From Thermoplasmata archaeon (GTDB lineage: Archaea > Thermoplasmatota > Thermoplasmata > WALJ01), in assembly GCA_015522885.1 (NCBI GenBank), contig WALJ01000004.1, positions 1 to 5,213 of the forward strand: a stretch of 5,213 bases of DNA, in the 5' to 3' direction. Shown one piece after another: positions 1 to 5,213 of this stretch (the first letter of the stretch is position 1; every line of letters begins with the position of its first letter). A program made the position numbers and the translations under genes. The notes below the pieces were generated by a model. It was given only the letters and a program-made list of their open reading frames with translations, searched no databases and was not told where the DNA came from.

Positions 1-614
1 GGGGCAGCAGGCCACACACCCACGGGAGCATTAGGAACTGCCGGATATCCCTGCAGATACGGAGGCATACCATTGGGTGTCACTCCGACCCATCCGGGAC
101 TGTATCCCAGTCTCTGCCAGCCCGGAAGCCCTGTGGCGTAGTACATCCATCTGTTTCCTCTGCCGCCCCAGCCTCCGCCTCTGCCGTAGCCCATGCCTCG
201 ACCCATGCCAGGTCCGAAGCCGTAACCGTACGGCTGTGCGGGATAGTTATATGCCGGTGCTGCGGGTGTCGCTTGTGCTGTAGATGTCGGAGCGCCTTTC
301 TCCGCCGATTTCACGGCATCTTCCACCTTCGTTCCGGCTGAACTTATCATGGCAATCCCGGACTGTGCGAGTATTCCCGAGGCATTTGGCCCGAAGTTTC
401 CGGCTATGACCGCCCGAACTCCTTCATTGACCAGCATTTGCGCTGCCTGTATCCCCGCACCGCCTCCTGCCATGGCCGCCGGGTTCTGCATCACCCTGAC
501 ATCCTTTATCTCGCCGTTCTCAATCTCTGCTATCGTGAATGTGGGTGCTCTTGCGAAAACAGGAGAAACCGTATCCTCAAGTCCTCCGCCGTTCGTGCTG
601 ACAGCTATCTTCAT
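1..614 (-). CDS. NifX/NifB-type dinitrogenase iron-molybdenum cofactor domain protein with Gly/Arg-rich DUF5320-like tail (3' end missing)
   Basis: The frame is open from the ATG at 614-612 to the left edge, giving 204 residues without a stop, so the C-terminus lies outside the window. Residues 1-105 form a complete Nitro_FeMo-Co (NifX/NafY/NifB C-terminal) domain. It starts MKIAVSTNGGGLEDTVSPVF, has the conserved GGGAGIQAAQ stretch at 51-60 and AVIAGNFGPNA at 68-78, and ends with VEDAVKSA. Proteins of this family bind or carry iron-sulfur/molybdenum cofactors, but the stand-alone versions outside nitrogen fixers have no settled function. Residues 106-128 are an Ala/Pro/Thr linker, about 129-156 are Gly/Arg-rich (GPGMGRGMGYGRGGGWGGRG), and 158-176 contain YYATGLPGW, a motif I associate with DUF5320-like proteins. 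A Pro/Gly-rich stretch follows. The usual His of the SPHFGRA motif is Val (SPVFARA, 17-23), and no Cys or His occurs in the visible part. The start overlaps the upstream stop as ATGA and has a strong Shine-Dalgarno site. The domain call is firm; the role is inferred from family and context. Confidence 0.9.
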   Translation of the reverse strand, partial: MKIAVSTNGGGLEDTVSPVFARAPTFTIAEIENGEIKDVRVMQNPAAMAGGGAGIQAAQMLVNEGVRAVIAGNFGPNASGILAQSGIAMISSAGTKVEDAVKSAEKGAPTSTAQATPAAPAYNYPAQPYGYGFGPGMGRGMGYGRGGGWGGRGNRWMYYATGLPGWQRLGYSPGWVGVTPNGMPPYLQGYPAVPNAPVGVWPAA

Positions 615-880
615 TGTCCGTCCCTCCTGTATGTGTACGGCTGAGCGTACTGGTATCCTGCAGGGTAAGACGGGTTGTACTGCGGCATTCCGTAGCCGTA
701 CCATCTCCAGCCTCTGGGCATTCCGGTGTAAGGGCAGTAACCGAGCGTTGCGCCTATCCCTCTGCCTCTTCCGCCATAGCCCGCACCGTATCCGTATGCC
801 GGCCATCCGTAAGCGTATCCGCTGCCCGGGGCGAATCCCCGGCCTCTTCCGAATCCTCTACCGTTCATTCCTCTTGGCAT
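611..880 (-). CDS. Small Gly/Arg/Tyr-rich DUF5320-like protein
   Basis: This 89-residue protein begins MPRGMNGRGFGRGRGF and is dominated by Gly, Arg, Tyr and Pro. It resembles the small DUF5320-type proteins that accompany NifX-like and DUF134 genes in anaerobes, which typically begin MPxG followed by Gly-rich sequence. A GGRGRG block at 36-41 is followed by LGYCPYTGMPRGWRWYG at about 46-62, which holds the only Cys (C49). The Tyr/Pro-rich C-terminus includes AQPYTY. There is no membrane segment or signal peptide, and most of the chain is likely disordered. The ATG at 880-878 is preferred: the in-frame GTG at 889 lies inside the Shine-Dalgarno sequence AGGTGAT, and the ATG at 883 has almost no spacer. 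The stop overlaps the NifX-like start by four bases, so the two products are probably made together and may interact. Function is unknown. The family assignment is by composition, N-terminal pattern and neighbourhood, so it is less certain than that of its neighbours. Confidence 0.8.
   Translation of the reverse strand: MPRGMNGRGFGRGRGFAPGSGYAYGWPAYGYGAGYGGRGRGIGATLGYCPYTGMPRGWRWYGYGMPQYNPSYPAGYQYAQPYTYRRDGQ
622..627 (-). promoter_or_regulatory. Shine-Dalgarno site of the NifX-like gene
   Basis: On the minus strand GGAGGG lies 7 bases before the ATG at 614, inside the last codons of the DUF5320-like gene. It fixes the start of the NifX-like protein and shows that this second gene is translated by ribosome binding site recognition, unlike the leaderless first genes in this window. 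Confidence 0.85.
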
Positions 881-884
881 CATT

Positions 885-891
885 ATCACCT
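885..891 (-). promoter_or_regulatory. Shine-Dalgarno site of the DUF5320-like gene
   Basis: On the minus strand AGGTGAT could pair along its whole length with the AUCACCU of the archaeal 16S rRNA 3' end. It lies 4 bases before the ATG at 880. Judged from the TATA box at 912-921, transcription would begin at about this point, so the site would sit at the very 5' end of the mRNA. It contains the GTG that would otherwise extend the gene to 889, which argues against that start. Confidence 0.7.
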
Positions 892-901
892 AAAATACTC
901 A

Positions 902-921
902 AATGCGAGGTAATATTTAAA
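902..921 (-). promoter_or_regulatory. TATA-type promoter of the DUF5320-NifX unit, with an element shared with the DUF134 promoter
   Basis: Minus-strand TTTAAATATT (921-912) is a good archaeal TATA box, preceded by the A-rich AACAAAAAC as a possible BRE. It predicts a start of transcription near 891, about 11 bases before the ATG at 880. The box overlaps the TAA stop codon of the DUF134 gene (919-917). The 19 bases 920-902 match the DUF134 promoter (1277-1259) at 17 positions, which suggests a common regulator. Confidence 0.7.
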
Positions 922-1249
922 GTTTTTGTTCATTTCTGTCCACTATGACTGCGCTCTCATCCTGATGTATCTCTATCGCCCAACCCTTTGATAGGGCTTC
1001 CGCAACCTTTTTTCTTGCGCTCTGCAGGTCATTCCACAGCGTTTTTCTGGAAACTCCCATCCGGTGTGCCGCCTCCTCCTGTGTCAATCCCTCGAAATCC
1101 ACCAGACGCATGGCCTCCAACTCGCTGAGAAGCAGGACTATCACAGGTGTGCGGCCCCACGGCTGTCCGAGCGGTGCGAATACTCTTACCGATGGTACGC
1201 TGGATATCCATCTGCCGCCTCTGCCTCTGCCTCTCATTCCTCCGGGCAT
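917..1249 (-). CDS. DUF134/UPF0251 family helix-turn-helix DNA-binding protein
   Basis: This 110-residue protein is of near-usual length for the DUF134 (UPF0251) family of small DNA-binding proteins with a sigma-70 region 4-like helix-turn-helix. The core LSELEAMRLVDFEGLTQEEA (41-60) followed by AHRMGVSRKTLWNDLQSARK (61-80) is diagnostic: the segment from about 55 to 86 is the helix-turn-helix, with MGVSRKTLW as turn and recognition helix. VRVFAPLGQP (21-30) matches the conserved F-P-G stretch. The N-terminus is unusual: MPGGMRGRGRGGRW is Gly/Arg-rich, whereas many relatives start with a short basic segment containing Cys. The protein has no Cys at all. The ATG at 1249 is chosen because it gives the family-length N-terminus and sits about 24 bases after a TATA box with no Shine-Dalgarno sequence, as for a leaderless mRNA. 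It is followed after 36 bases by the DUF5320/NifX pair. It is probably the local regulator of that pair and of itself; its ligand is unknown. Confidence 0.93.
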   Translation of the reverse strand: MPGGMRGRGRGGRWISSVPSVRVFAPLGQPWGRTPVIVLLLSELEAMRLVDFEGLTQEEAAHRMGVSRKTLWNDLQSARKKVAEALSKGWAIEIHQDESAVIVDRNEQKL

Positions 1250-1258
1250 ATTTACAAC

Positions 1259-1278
1259 AATGAGAGTTAATATTTAAG
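1259..1278 (-). promoter_or_regulatory. Promoter of the DUF134 gene (leaderless type), with shared element
   Basis: Minus-strand CTTAAATATTA (1278-1268) is a TATA box whose centre lies about 24 bases before the ATG at 1249, and no Shine-Dalgarno sequence is present, so the mRNA is probably leaderless. The 19 bases TTAAATATTAACTCTCATT (1277-1259) recur at 920-902 with two changes. Confidence 0.7.
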
Positions 1279-1282
1279 AGTT

Positions 1283-1299
1283 TGGTAGCTTGGACACCA
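1283..1299. promoter_or_regulatory. Imperfect palindrome just upstream of the DUF134 TATA box
   Basis: TGGTAGCTTGGACACCA has TGGT/ACCA ends and an inner C/G pair, so 5 of 8 base pairs are symmetric. It sits immediately upstream of the TATA box, where an archaeal activator or repressor could bind. No second copy was seen in the window, so this is only a weak operator candidate. Confidence 0.2.
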
Positions 1300-1355
1300 T
1301 AAGTTTAGAAAGTTATGTCTCCAACTATAAACTCTTCTCTTATTTTTTAAGAACA

Positions 1356-1375
1356 ATGTCAATCCAATGTGACAT
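1356..1375. repeat. Short inverted repeat downstream of the dehydrogenase gene
   Basis: ATGTCA (1356-1361) and TGACAT (1370-1375) form a perfect 6-base inverted repeat with an 8-base loop, 11 bases beyond the dehydrogenase stop codon. It could be a weak hairpin at the 3' end of that transcript or a protein-binding site. In the direction of the dehydrogenase transcript it is not followed by a real T-run (only TTGTTCTT), so it is not called a terminator. The rest of the 137-base gap holds only the DUF134 promoter. Confidence 0.3.
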
Positions 1376-1386
1376 GAATTCAAATC

Positions 1387-2340
1387 TCAGTTCACCCTGT
1401 TCTCCGGCTCCCTTCCTTCCAAGACATCGATTACCGCCTGTGCCGCCATCACAGCCATCCTTGTTCTGGTTTCCAGTGAGGCGCTCCCTATGTGAGGTGC
1501 AAGTACCACATTGTCGAGTTCATAGAGCGCGGGGTTAACATTAAGCGGTTCGCCCTGGAAAACATCGAGCGCCGCACCTCTTATCCTTCTGTTTTTCAGC
1601 ATCTCGATGAGATACGGCTCGTCTATCACCTCGCCGCGGGCGGTGTTTATGATATATGCGGAAGGTTTCATGAGTTCGAGCATCTTCCTGTCTATCATGT
1701 TCTTCGTTTCATGTGTGAGCGGCACATGCAGACTTATGTAATCGCTATTCCTCATCAGAGCATCGAGAGGCACATACTCGGCGCCTATTTCCCTTTCAAC
1801 CTCAGACTTCCTCTTTCTGCCGTAATATATGATTTTCATATCGAAGCCTTTCGCTCTTCTGGCAACCGCCTGCCCTATTTTTCCCATTCCGACGATTCCG
1901 AGGGTCTTTTTGTGGAGGTCCGTGCCGAGCATCAGCATCGGAGCCCAGCCCCCGAACTTCCCATCACGCATGAATTTATCGCCTTCCACGACCCTTCTAG
2001 CTATTGCCGTGAGAAGGGCCCATGTGAGGTCCGCGGTGGTTTCGGTGAGAACTCCCGGTGTGTTGGTTACGAGTATCCCTTTCTTTGAGGCATATTCCAC
2101 ATCTATGTTGTTATAGCCCACGGCGTAGTTGGATATTATTCTCAGTTTTCCCCCCGCATCGATGACATCCCTGTCAATAGGGTCCGTGAGAAGGCAGAGA
2201 AGGGCATCCGCATCCTTCGCTCCTTCGATTATCTCTTCCTTCGTGAGAACACGGTCATAAGGATTTACTTCAACATCATAGCGCTCTTCAAGCATCTTTA
2301 TGCCTTTTTCGGGTATTCTGCGGCTTACGAAGACCTTCAT
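1387..2340 (-). CDS. gyaR: D-2-hydroxyacid dehydrogenase, glyoxylate/hydroxypyruvate reductase type
   Basis: The 317-residue product has the usual length of this cytosolic NAD(P)H-dependent family, which reduces glyoxylate to glycolate or hydroxypyruvate to D-glycerate. The N-terminal substrate-domain segment MKVFVSRRIPEKGIKMLEER and NYAVGYNNID (71-80) closely resemble, from memory, the archaeal GyaR enzymes. The Rossmann motif is GMGKIG (151-156). The second strand ends YYGRKRK (172-178) with no acidic residue and several basic ones, which favours NADPH. The catalytic triad is complete: R235 in INTARGEVID, E264 in DVFQGEP, and H283 in APHIGS. The frame stays open upstream to 2709, but that would run into leuS. 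The ATG at 2340 fits family N-termini and lies about 22-25 bases after a TATA box without a Shine-Dalgarno sequence. It is divergent from leuS and apparently monocistronic. The family and catalytic competence are clear; the exact substrate (glyoxylate, hydroxypyruvate or another 2-oxoacid) cannot be read from sequence. Confidence 0.93.
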   Translation of the reverse strand: MKVFVSRRIPEKGIKMLEERYDVEVNPYDRVLTKEEIIEGAKDADALLCLLTDPIDRDVIDAGGKLRIISNYAVGYNNIDVEYASKKGILVTNTPGVLTETTADLTWALLTAIARRVVEGDKFMRDGKFGGWAPMLMLGTDLHKKTLGIVGMGKIGQAVARRAKGFDMKIIYYGRKRKSEVEREIGAEYVPLDALMRNSDYISLHVPLTHETKNMIDRKMLELMKPSAYIINTARGEVIDEPYLIEMLKNRRIRGAALDVFQGEPLNVNPALYELDNVVLAPHIGSASLETRTRMAVMAAQAVIDVLEGREPENRVN

Positions 2341-2358
2341 GGCTCTGCATACCCCGAA

Positions 2359-2368
2359 GATATAAAGG
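2359..2368 (-). promoter_or_regulatory. TATA box of the dehydrogenase gene
   Basis: Minus-strand CCTTTATATC, preceded by the purine-rich GAAAGAAAAT that could serve as BRE, centres about 22-25 bases before the ATG at 2340. No Shine-Dalgarno sequence lies between them, so the mRNA is probably leaderless. Confidence 0.6.
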
Positions 2369-2442
2369 ATTTTCTTTCTCGAATATGCCGTCAAAGCCTG
2401 TCCGAGAAGCTTGCGGCTCATTCCGCCAATTCCTGGGTTATC

Positions 2443-2450
2443 TTTATATC
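2443..2450 (+). promoter_or_regulatory. leuS: TATA box of leuS
   Basis: TTTATATC centres about 26 bases before the ATG at 2473, the expected spacing for transcription starting at the initiation codon. The pyrimidine-rich sequence between (CCCCTTCCC, CCCCTTTC) has no Shine-Dalgarno site. The same octamer forms the TATA box of the divergent dehydrogenase gene. Confidence 0.6.
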
Positions 2451-2472
2451 CCCTTCCCTTTAAACCCCTTTC

Positions 2473-5213
2473 ATGCCCAGAGACTATGACTTCCGGAGTG
2501 TCGAGAAAAAGTGGAGAGAGCGCTGGAACTCGTCGAAGCTCTACGAAGCGAAGCGTGACAGCAGAGAGAAGTTCTTCATAATATTCGCATATCCGGGAGT
2601 TTCGGGATACCTGCATGTCGGCCACATGAGAGGATACACATACACCGATGTCCTCGCCAGATACAAAAGGATGACCGGGCACAACGTGTTCTTTCCGGTG
2701 GGCGCCCATGCGACCGGCAATATAGCGATAGCTCTGGCTGCGAAGGTTGAAAGAGGGGATGAGAGGACAATGGATTATCTGAGGGCCAACGGCTGTCCCG
2801 AAGAGGAAATCGAGAAATTAAAGGACCCGAACGAAGTCGTCAGGTTCTTTGCAAATGTCTATGTTGAAGAATACTGGAAGAAGTTCGGGTTTCTAGCGGA
2901 TTGGAGCGCATTCACCACGACCATAGACGAGGGATATCAGAGGTTCATAGAATGGCAGTTCCTGAGGCTGAAAGAGCGCGGTCTTCTCACCCAGAAACCG
3001 TATTACGCGCCGATGTGTATAAAGTGCGGGCCTGTGGCCGTTGACCCCTCAGAGACAGACATATCCAAGGGAGGGAATGCGGAGAAACTGGAATACACGC
3101 TTCTGAAGTTCAAACTCGAAGGAACGGATGCATGCCTTGTTGCCGCTACGCTCAGGCCGGAGACGGTCTTCGGACAGACGAATTTCTGGGTGAATCCCGA
3201 TGTGGAATATGTCGTTGCCGATGTGGATGGTGAGAGGTGGATAATCAGCGAGCCTGCTGCCATGAAGCTCGGTTATCAGGGAAGGAAGGTAGAGGTTCTT
3301 GAAAAGATAAAAGGCTCTGAGCTCACAGGAAAGATGGCCATAGCGCCCATGATACACCGGCCGATACCAATCCTTCCATCGAAATTCTCCGACCCAGATA
3401 TAGGAACCGGACTCGTTACCTCCGTGCCCTCCGATGCGCCGCATGACTGGATGGGACTCTATGAATTGCAGAACAACCCCGAGCTGTGCAGGGAATACGG
3501 GCTTGACCCTGAAATCGTGAAGAAGATAGAGGTCATTCCGATAATCAAAACGAAGGGCTACGGCCCGACTCCGGCAGTGGAGATATGCGAGCGCATGGGG
3601 ATAATATCCTCGACTGACCCAAAGCTCGAGGAAGCCAAGAAGGAGATTTACAGCGCAGGATTTCACACAGGGGCGATGAACGAGAACTGCGGAGAATATG
3701 CGGGAATGCCTGTGAACGAGGCGAAGGAAAGGATAAAGGAAAGGATGATCGAGATGGGAGAGGCGGATATCATGTATGACCTGTCCGAAGAGGTCGTCTG
3801 TAGGTGCGGCGCTCCCGTTGTGATAGGAAAGGTGGAGGGGCAGTGGTTCATCAGGTATTCGGATAAAGAGTGGAAGGAGAAGGTGAAGGAGCATGCAAAG
3901 AGCATGAACATCCTTCCGAAGAGCTATTATGACAACATCCATGGAGTCATAGACTGGTATCAGGACAGGGCATGCACCAGGCTCGGTAACTGGCTCGGAA
4001 CAAGACTGCCGTGGGATAAGAAATGGATAATCGAGGCCATATCGGATTCCACGCTCTACCCGGCATATTATGTGATATCGAAGCATGTTAATGCGGGACA
4101 CATAAAACCGGAGCAGATGAGGCCCGAGTTCTTCGATTATGTCTTCCTTGAAAAAGGAGAGGTCTCCGATGTCGTTGAAAGCACGGGAATAAGCGAGGAA
4201 ATACTGAAAGAGATAAGGGCGGATTTCGAGTACTGGTATCCTCTGGACATAAATCTCGGAGGAAAGGAGCACATGACGGTGCATTTTCCCGTCTTCCTGA
4301 TGAACCACGTGGCAATTCTGGACAGAGAGCGCTGGCCCATGGGCATATTCGTCAACTGGTACATCATGATGTCCGGAGGCAAGATATCAAAGTCCAAAGG
4401 CGGGGCGGTGCCTATCCCGGATGCGACTGAAAAGTACTCCGTGGACGGACTGAGGCTCTATTACTGTCACATAGGAAGCCCTTTTGTGGATGTGGAATGG
4501 AAGGATGAGACGGTGATGCTATACCGCTCGAAGGTCGAGAGCGTATGGAACATGCTCTGGGAACTGATGGAGATGGAAAAGGGTGCGGGCTACGGGCATA
4601 TGGAGCGCTGGCTGATATCCCACATAAACTCAAGGATAAGAAGCATAAGGGAGGCAATGGACAGGTTCGAACTGAGGAATGCGACCAATGAGATTTATTA
4701 TGAGATTCCTGGGGACATAAGGTGGTATCTCAGGCGTGGCGGAAAATCCTCAAAGGCAATAGGCTACGCTCTGGATACATGGATAAGACTGACAGCACCT
4801 TTCACACCGCACATGGCAGAGGAAATATGGGATTCTATGGGCAATAACGGATTTGTTTCGGAGGCAGAGTTTCCCGAGTTCTCGGAGGACATGGTTTTCG
4901 GAGAAGAGGAGCGCTCCGAGTCCTATCTCCGTTCCGTCATGGAGGACATAGAGCATGTGATTAAGATAGTCGGCAAGAAACCTGAGAAGATGGTGCTCTA
5001 CACCTCACCTGAATGGAAATACGAAGCCATGGAAAGCATCGCTAACTCCGACATGAAGAACACAGGGGCTCTCATAAAGCAGGTCATAGAGATGGCTCCA
5101 CCGGATGCTAGGAAGACCGTTCCGAAGTTCGTTCAGAATATGGTGAAAAAGATAAGGGCGGAGGGAAAGCCTGTGAGGCTGGATGAGAAAGTGATACTTG
5201 AAGATGCGGCGGA
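2473..5213 (+). CDS. leuS: Leucyl-tRNA synthetase, archaeal type (3' end missing)
   Basis: Open from the ATG at 2473 to the right edge, giving 913 residues. Archaeal LeuRS is usually about 940-970, so only a short C-terminal piece is missing. This class Ia synthetase charges tRNA-Leu with leucine in the cytosol. The ATP-binding HIGH motif is HVGH (48-51) in GVSGYLHVGHMRGYT, followed by FFPVGAHATGN. The CP1 editing domain spans roughly 190-450: TLRPET (226-231) and GTGLVTSVPSDAPHD (311-325), with D325 in the place of the conserved editing Asp. Cys pairs C182/C185 and C443/C445 (CRCG) resemble zinc-site positions. The catalytic core resumes with WYQDRAC, GTRLPWD and SDSTLYPAYY (524-533). The KMSKS loop is KISKS (637-641), and a helical anticodon-binding domain follows from about 690. 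The start fits a leaderless mRNA. An antisense frame of over 400 codons runs opposite this gene and is not a gene. Two small deviations from the family consensus (KISKSKGG, and an AYPGVSGY lead-in to HVGH) do not suggest loss of function. Confidence 0.97.
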   Translation, partial: MPRDYDFRSVEKKWRERWNSSKLYEAKRDSREKFFIIFAYPGVSGYLHVGHMRGYTYTDVLARYKRMTGHNVFFPVGAHATGNIAIALAAKVERGDERTMDYLRANGCPEEEIEKLKDPNEVVRFFANVYVEEYWKKFGFLADWSAFTTTIDEGYQRFIEWQFLRLKERGLLTQKPYYAPMCIKCGPVAVDPSETDISKGGNAEKLEYTLLKFKLEGTDACLVAATLRPETVFGQTNFWVNPDVEYVVADVDGERWIISEPAAMKLGYQGRKVEVLEKIKGSELTGKMAIAPMIHRPIPILPSKFSDPDIGTGLVTSVPSDAPHDWMGLYELQNNPELCREYGLDPEIVKKIEVIPIIKTKGYGPTPAVEICERMGIISSTDPKLEEAKKEIYSAGFHTGAMNENCGEYAGMPVNEAKERIKERMIEMGEADIMYDLSEEVVCRCGAPVVIGKVEGQWFIRYSDKEWKEKVKEHAKSMNILPKSYYDNIHGVIDWYQDRACTRLGNWLGTRLPWDKKWIIEAISDSTLYPAYYVISKHVNAGHIKPEQMRPEFFDYVFLEKGEVSDVVESTGISEEILKEIRADFEYWYPLDINLGGKEHMTVHFPVFLMNHVAILDRERWPMGIFVNWYIMMSGGKISKSKGGAVPIPDATEKYSVDGLRLYYCHIGSPFVDVEWKDETVMLYRSKVESVWNMLWELMEMEKGAGYGHMERWLISHINSRIRSIREAMDRFELRNATNEIYYEIPGDIRWYLRRGGKSSKAIGYALDTWIRLTAPFTPHMAEEIWDSMGNNGFVSEAEFPEFSEDMVFGEEERSESYLRSVMEDIEHVIKIVGKKPEKMVLYTSPEWKYEAMESIANSDMKNTGALIKQVIEMAPPDARKTVPKFVQNMVKKIRAEGKPVRLDEKVILEDAA

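Noticed and set aside
881..889. GTG at 889 or ATG at 883 as start of the DUF5320-like gene
   Set aside because: GTG 889 lies within the Shine-Dalgarno sequence and ATG 883 is only one base beyond it; ATG 880 gives proper spacing and the family-like MPRG N-terminus.
349..948. 199-codon plus-strand frame
   Set aside because: It is the complement of the NifX-like and DUF5320-like genes, which have family motifs, ribosome binding sites and an ATGA overlap; the plus-strand product is low-quality Ser/Arg/Pro-rich sequence.
1..1249. Nitrogen-fixation gene cluster
   Set aside because: Only a stand-alone NifX-like domain is present; no nifH, nifD, nifK, nifE, nifN or radical-SAM nifB part is visible, and such stand-alone proteins are common in non-fixing anaerobes.
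1341..1350. T-run TATTTTTTAA as a terminator
   Set aside because: The T-run is on the plus strand, but the neighbouring genes are transcribed from the minus strand, where it reads as A-rich; no plus-strand gene ends here.
1492..2088. 198-codon plus-strand frame
   Set aside because: It is a shadow of the dehydrogenase, which has a complete Rossmann motif and catalytic triad on the other strand.
2341..2709. N-terminal extension of the dehydrogenase (frame open to 2709)
   Set aside because: It would cross its own TATA box and overlap the leuS start region; family N-termini match the Met at 2340.
3049..4308. 419-codon open frame on the minus strand
   Set aside because: It lies entirely opposite the leuS coding sequence, which has intact catalytic and editing motifs; its product has no recognisable family and a His/Leu/Arg/Ser-rich composition typical of antisense frames.

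Overview
The window looks archaeal, probably euryarchaeal. The leucyl-tRNA synthetase is of the archaeal/eukaryotic-type architecture. Arginine is mostly AGG/AGA and isoleucine often ATA. Three of the four visible gene starts with a promoter have a TATA box about 22-27 bases before the ATG and no Shine-Dalgarno sequence, as expected for leaderless archaeal mRNAs. I lean towards a Thermoplasmata-like anaerobe, but this is weakly supported. Base composition looks close to balanced, and no mobile element, CRISPR array, tRNA or rRNA was seen.

Layout: positions 1-1249 hold three genes on the minus strand. In transcription order they are a DUF134/UPF0251 helix-turn-helix regulator (1249-917), a small Gly/Arg/Tyr-rich DUF5320-like protein (880-611), and a NifX/NifB-C-terminal-like protein of the dinitrogenase iron-molybdenum cofactor family (614 to the left edge, 3' end missing). 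The last two overlap by ATGA and are surely cotranslated. Positions 1387-2340 (minus) encode a glyoxylate/hydroxypyruvate-reductase-type D-2-hydroxyacid dehydrogenase. From 2473 to the right edge (plus) runs leuS, cut off near its 3' end. The dehydrogenase and leuS are divergent and each has a TATA box in the 132-base gap.

How the genes fit together: DUF134, DUF5320 and NifX-like genes are a recurrent neighbourhood in anaerobic archaea and bacteria, and are thought to belong to Fe-S or metal-cofactor handling, but without a defined function. Here the regulator promoter and the DUF5320/NifX promoter share a 19-base element matching at 17 positions and spanning the TATA box. This makes autoregulation plus control of the downstream pair by the DUF134 protein a concrete hypothesis. 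All three proteins also carry Gly/Arg-rich low-complexity segments, and the NifX-like protein has a DUF5320-like tail. The NifX-like fragment has no Cys or His in its 204 visible residues, which is notable for a presumed metal-cofactor binder. The dehydrogenase and leuS appear to be ordinary metabolic and housekeeping genes unrelated to this cluster.
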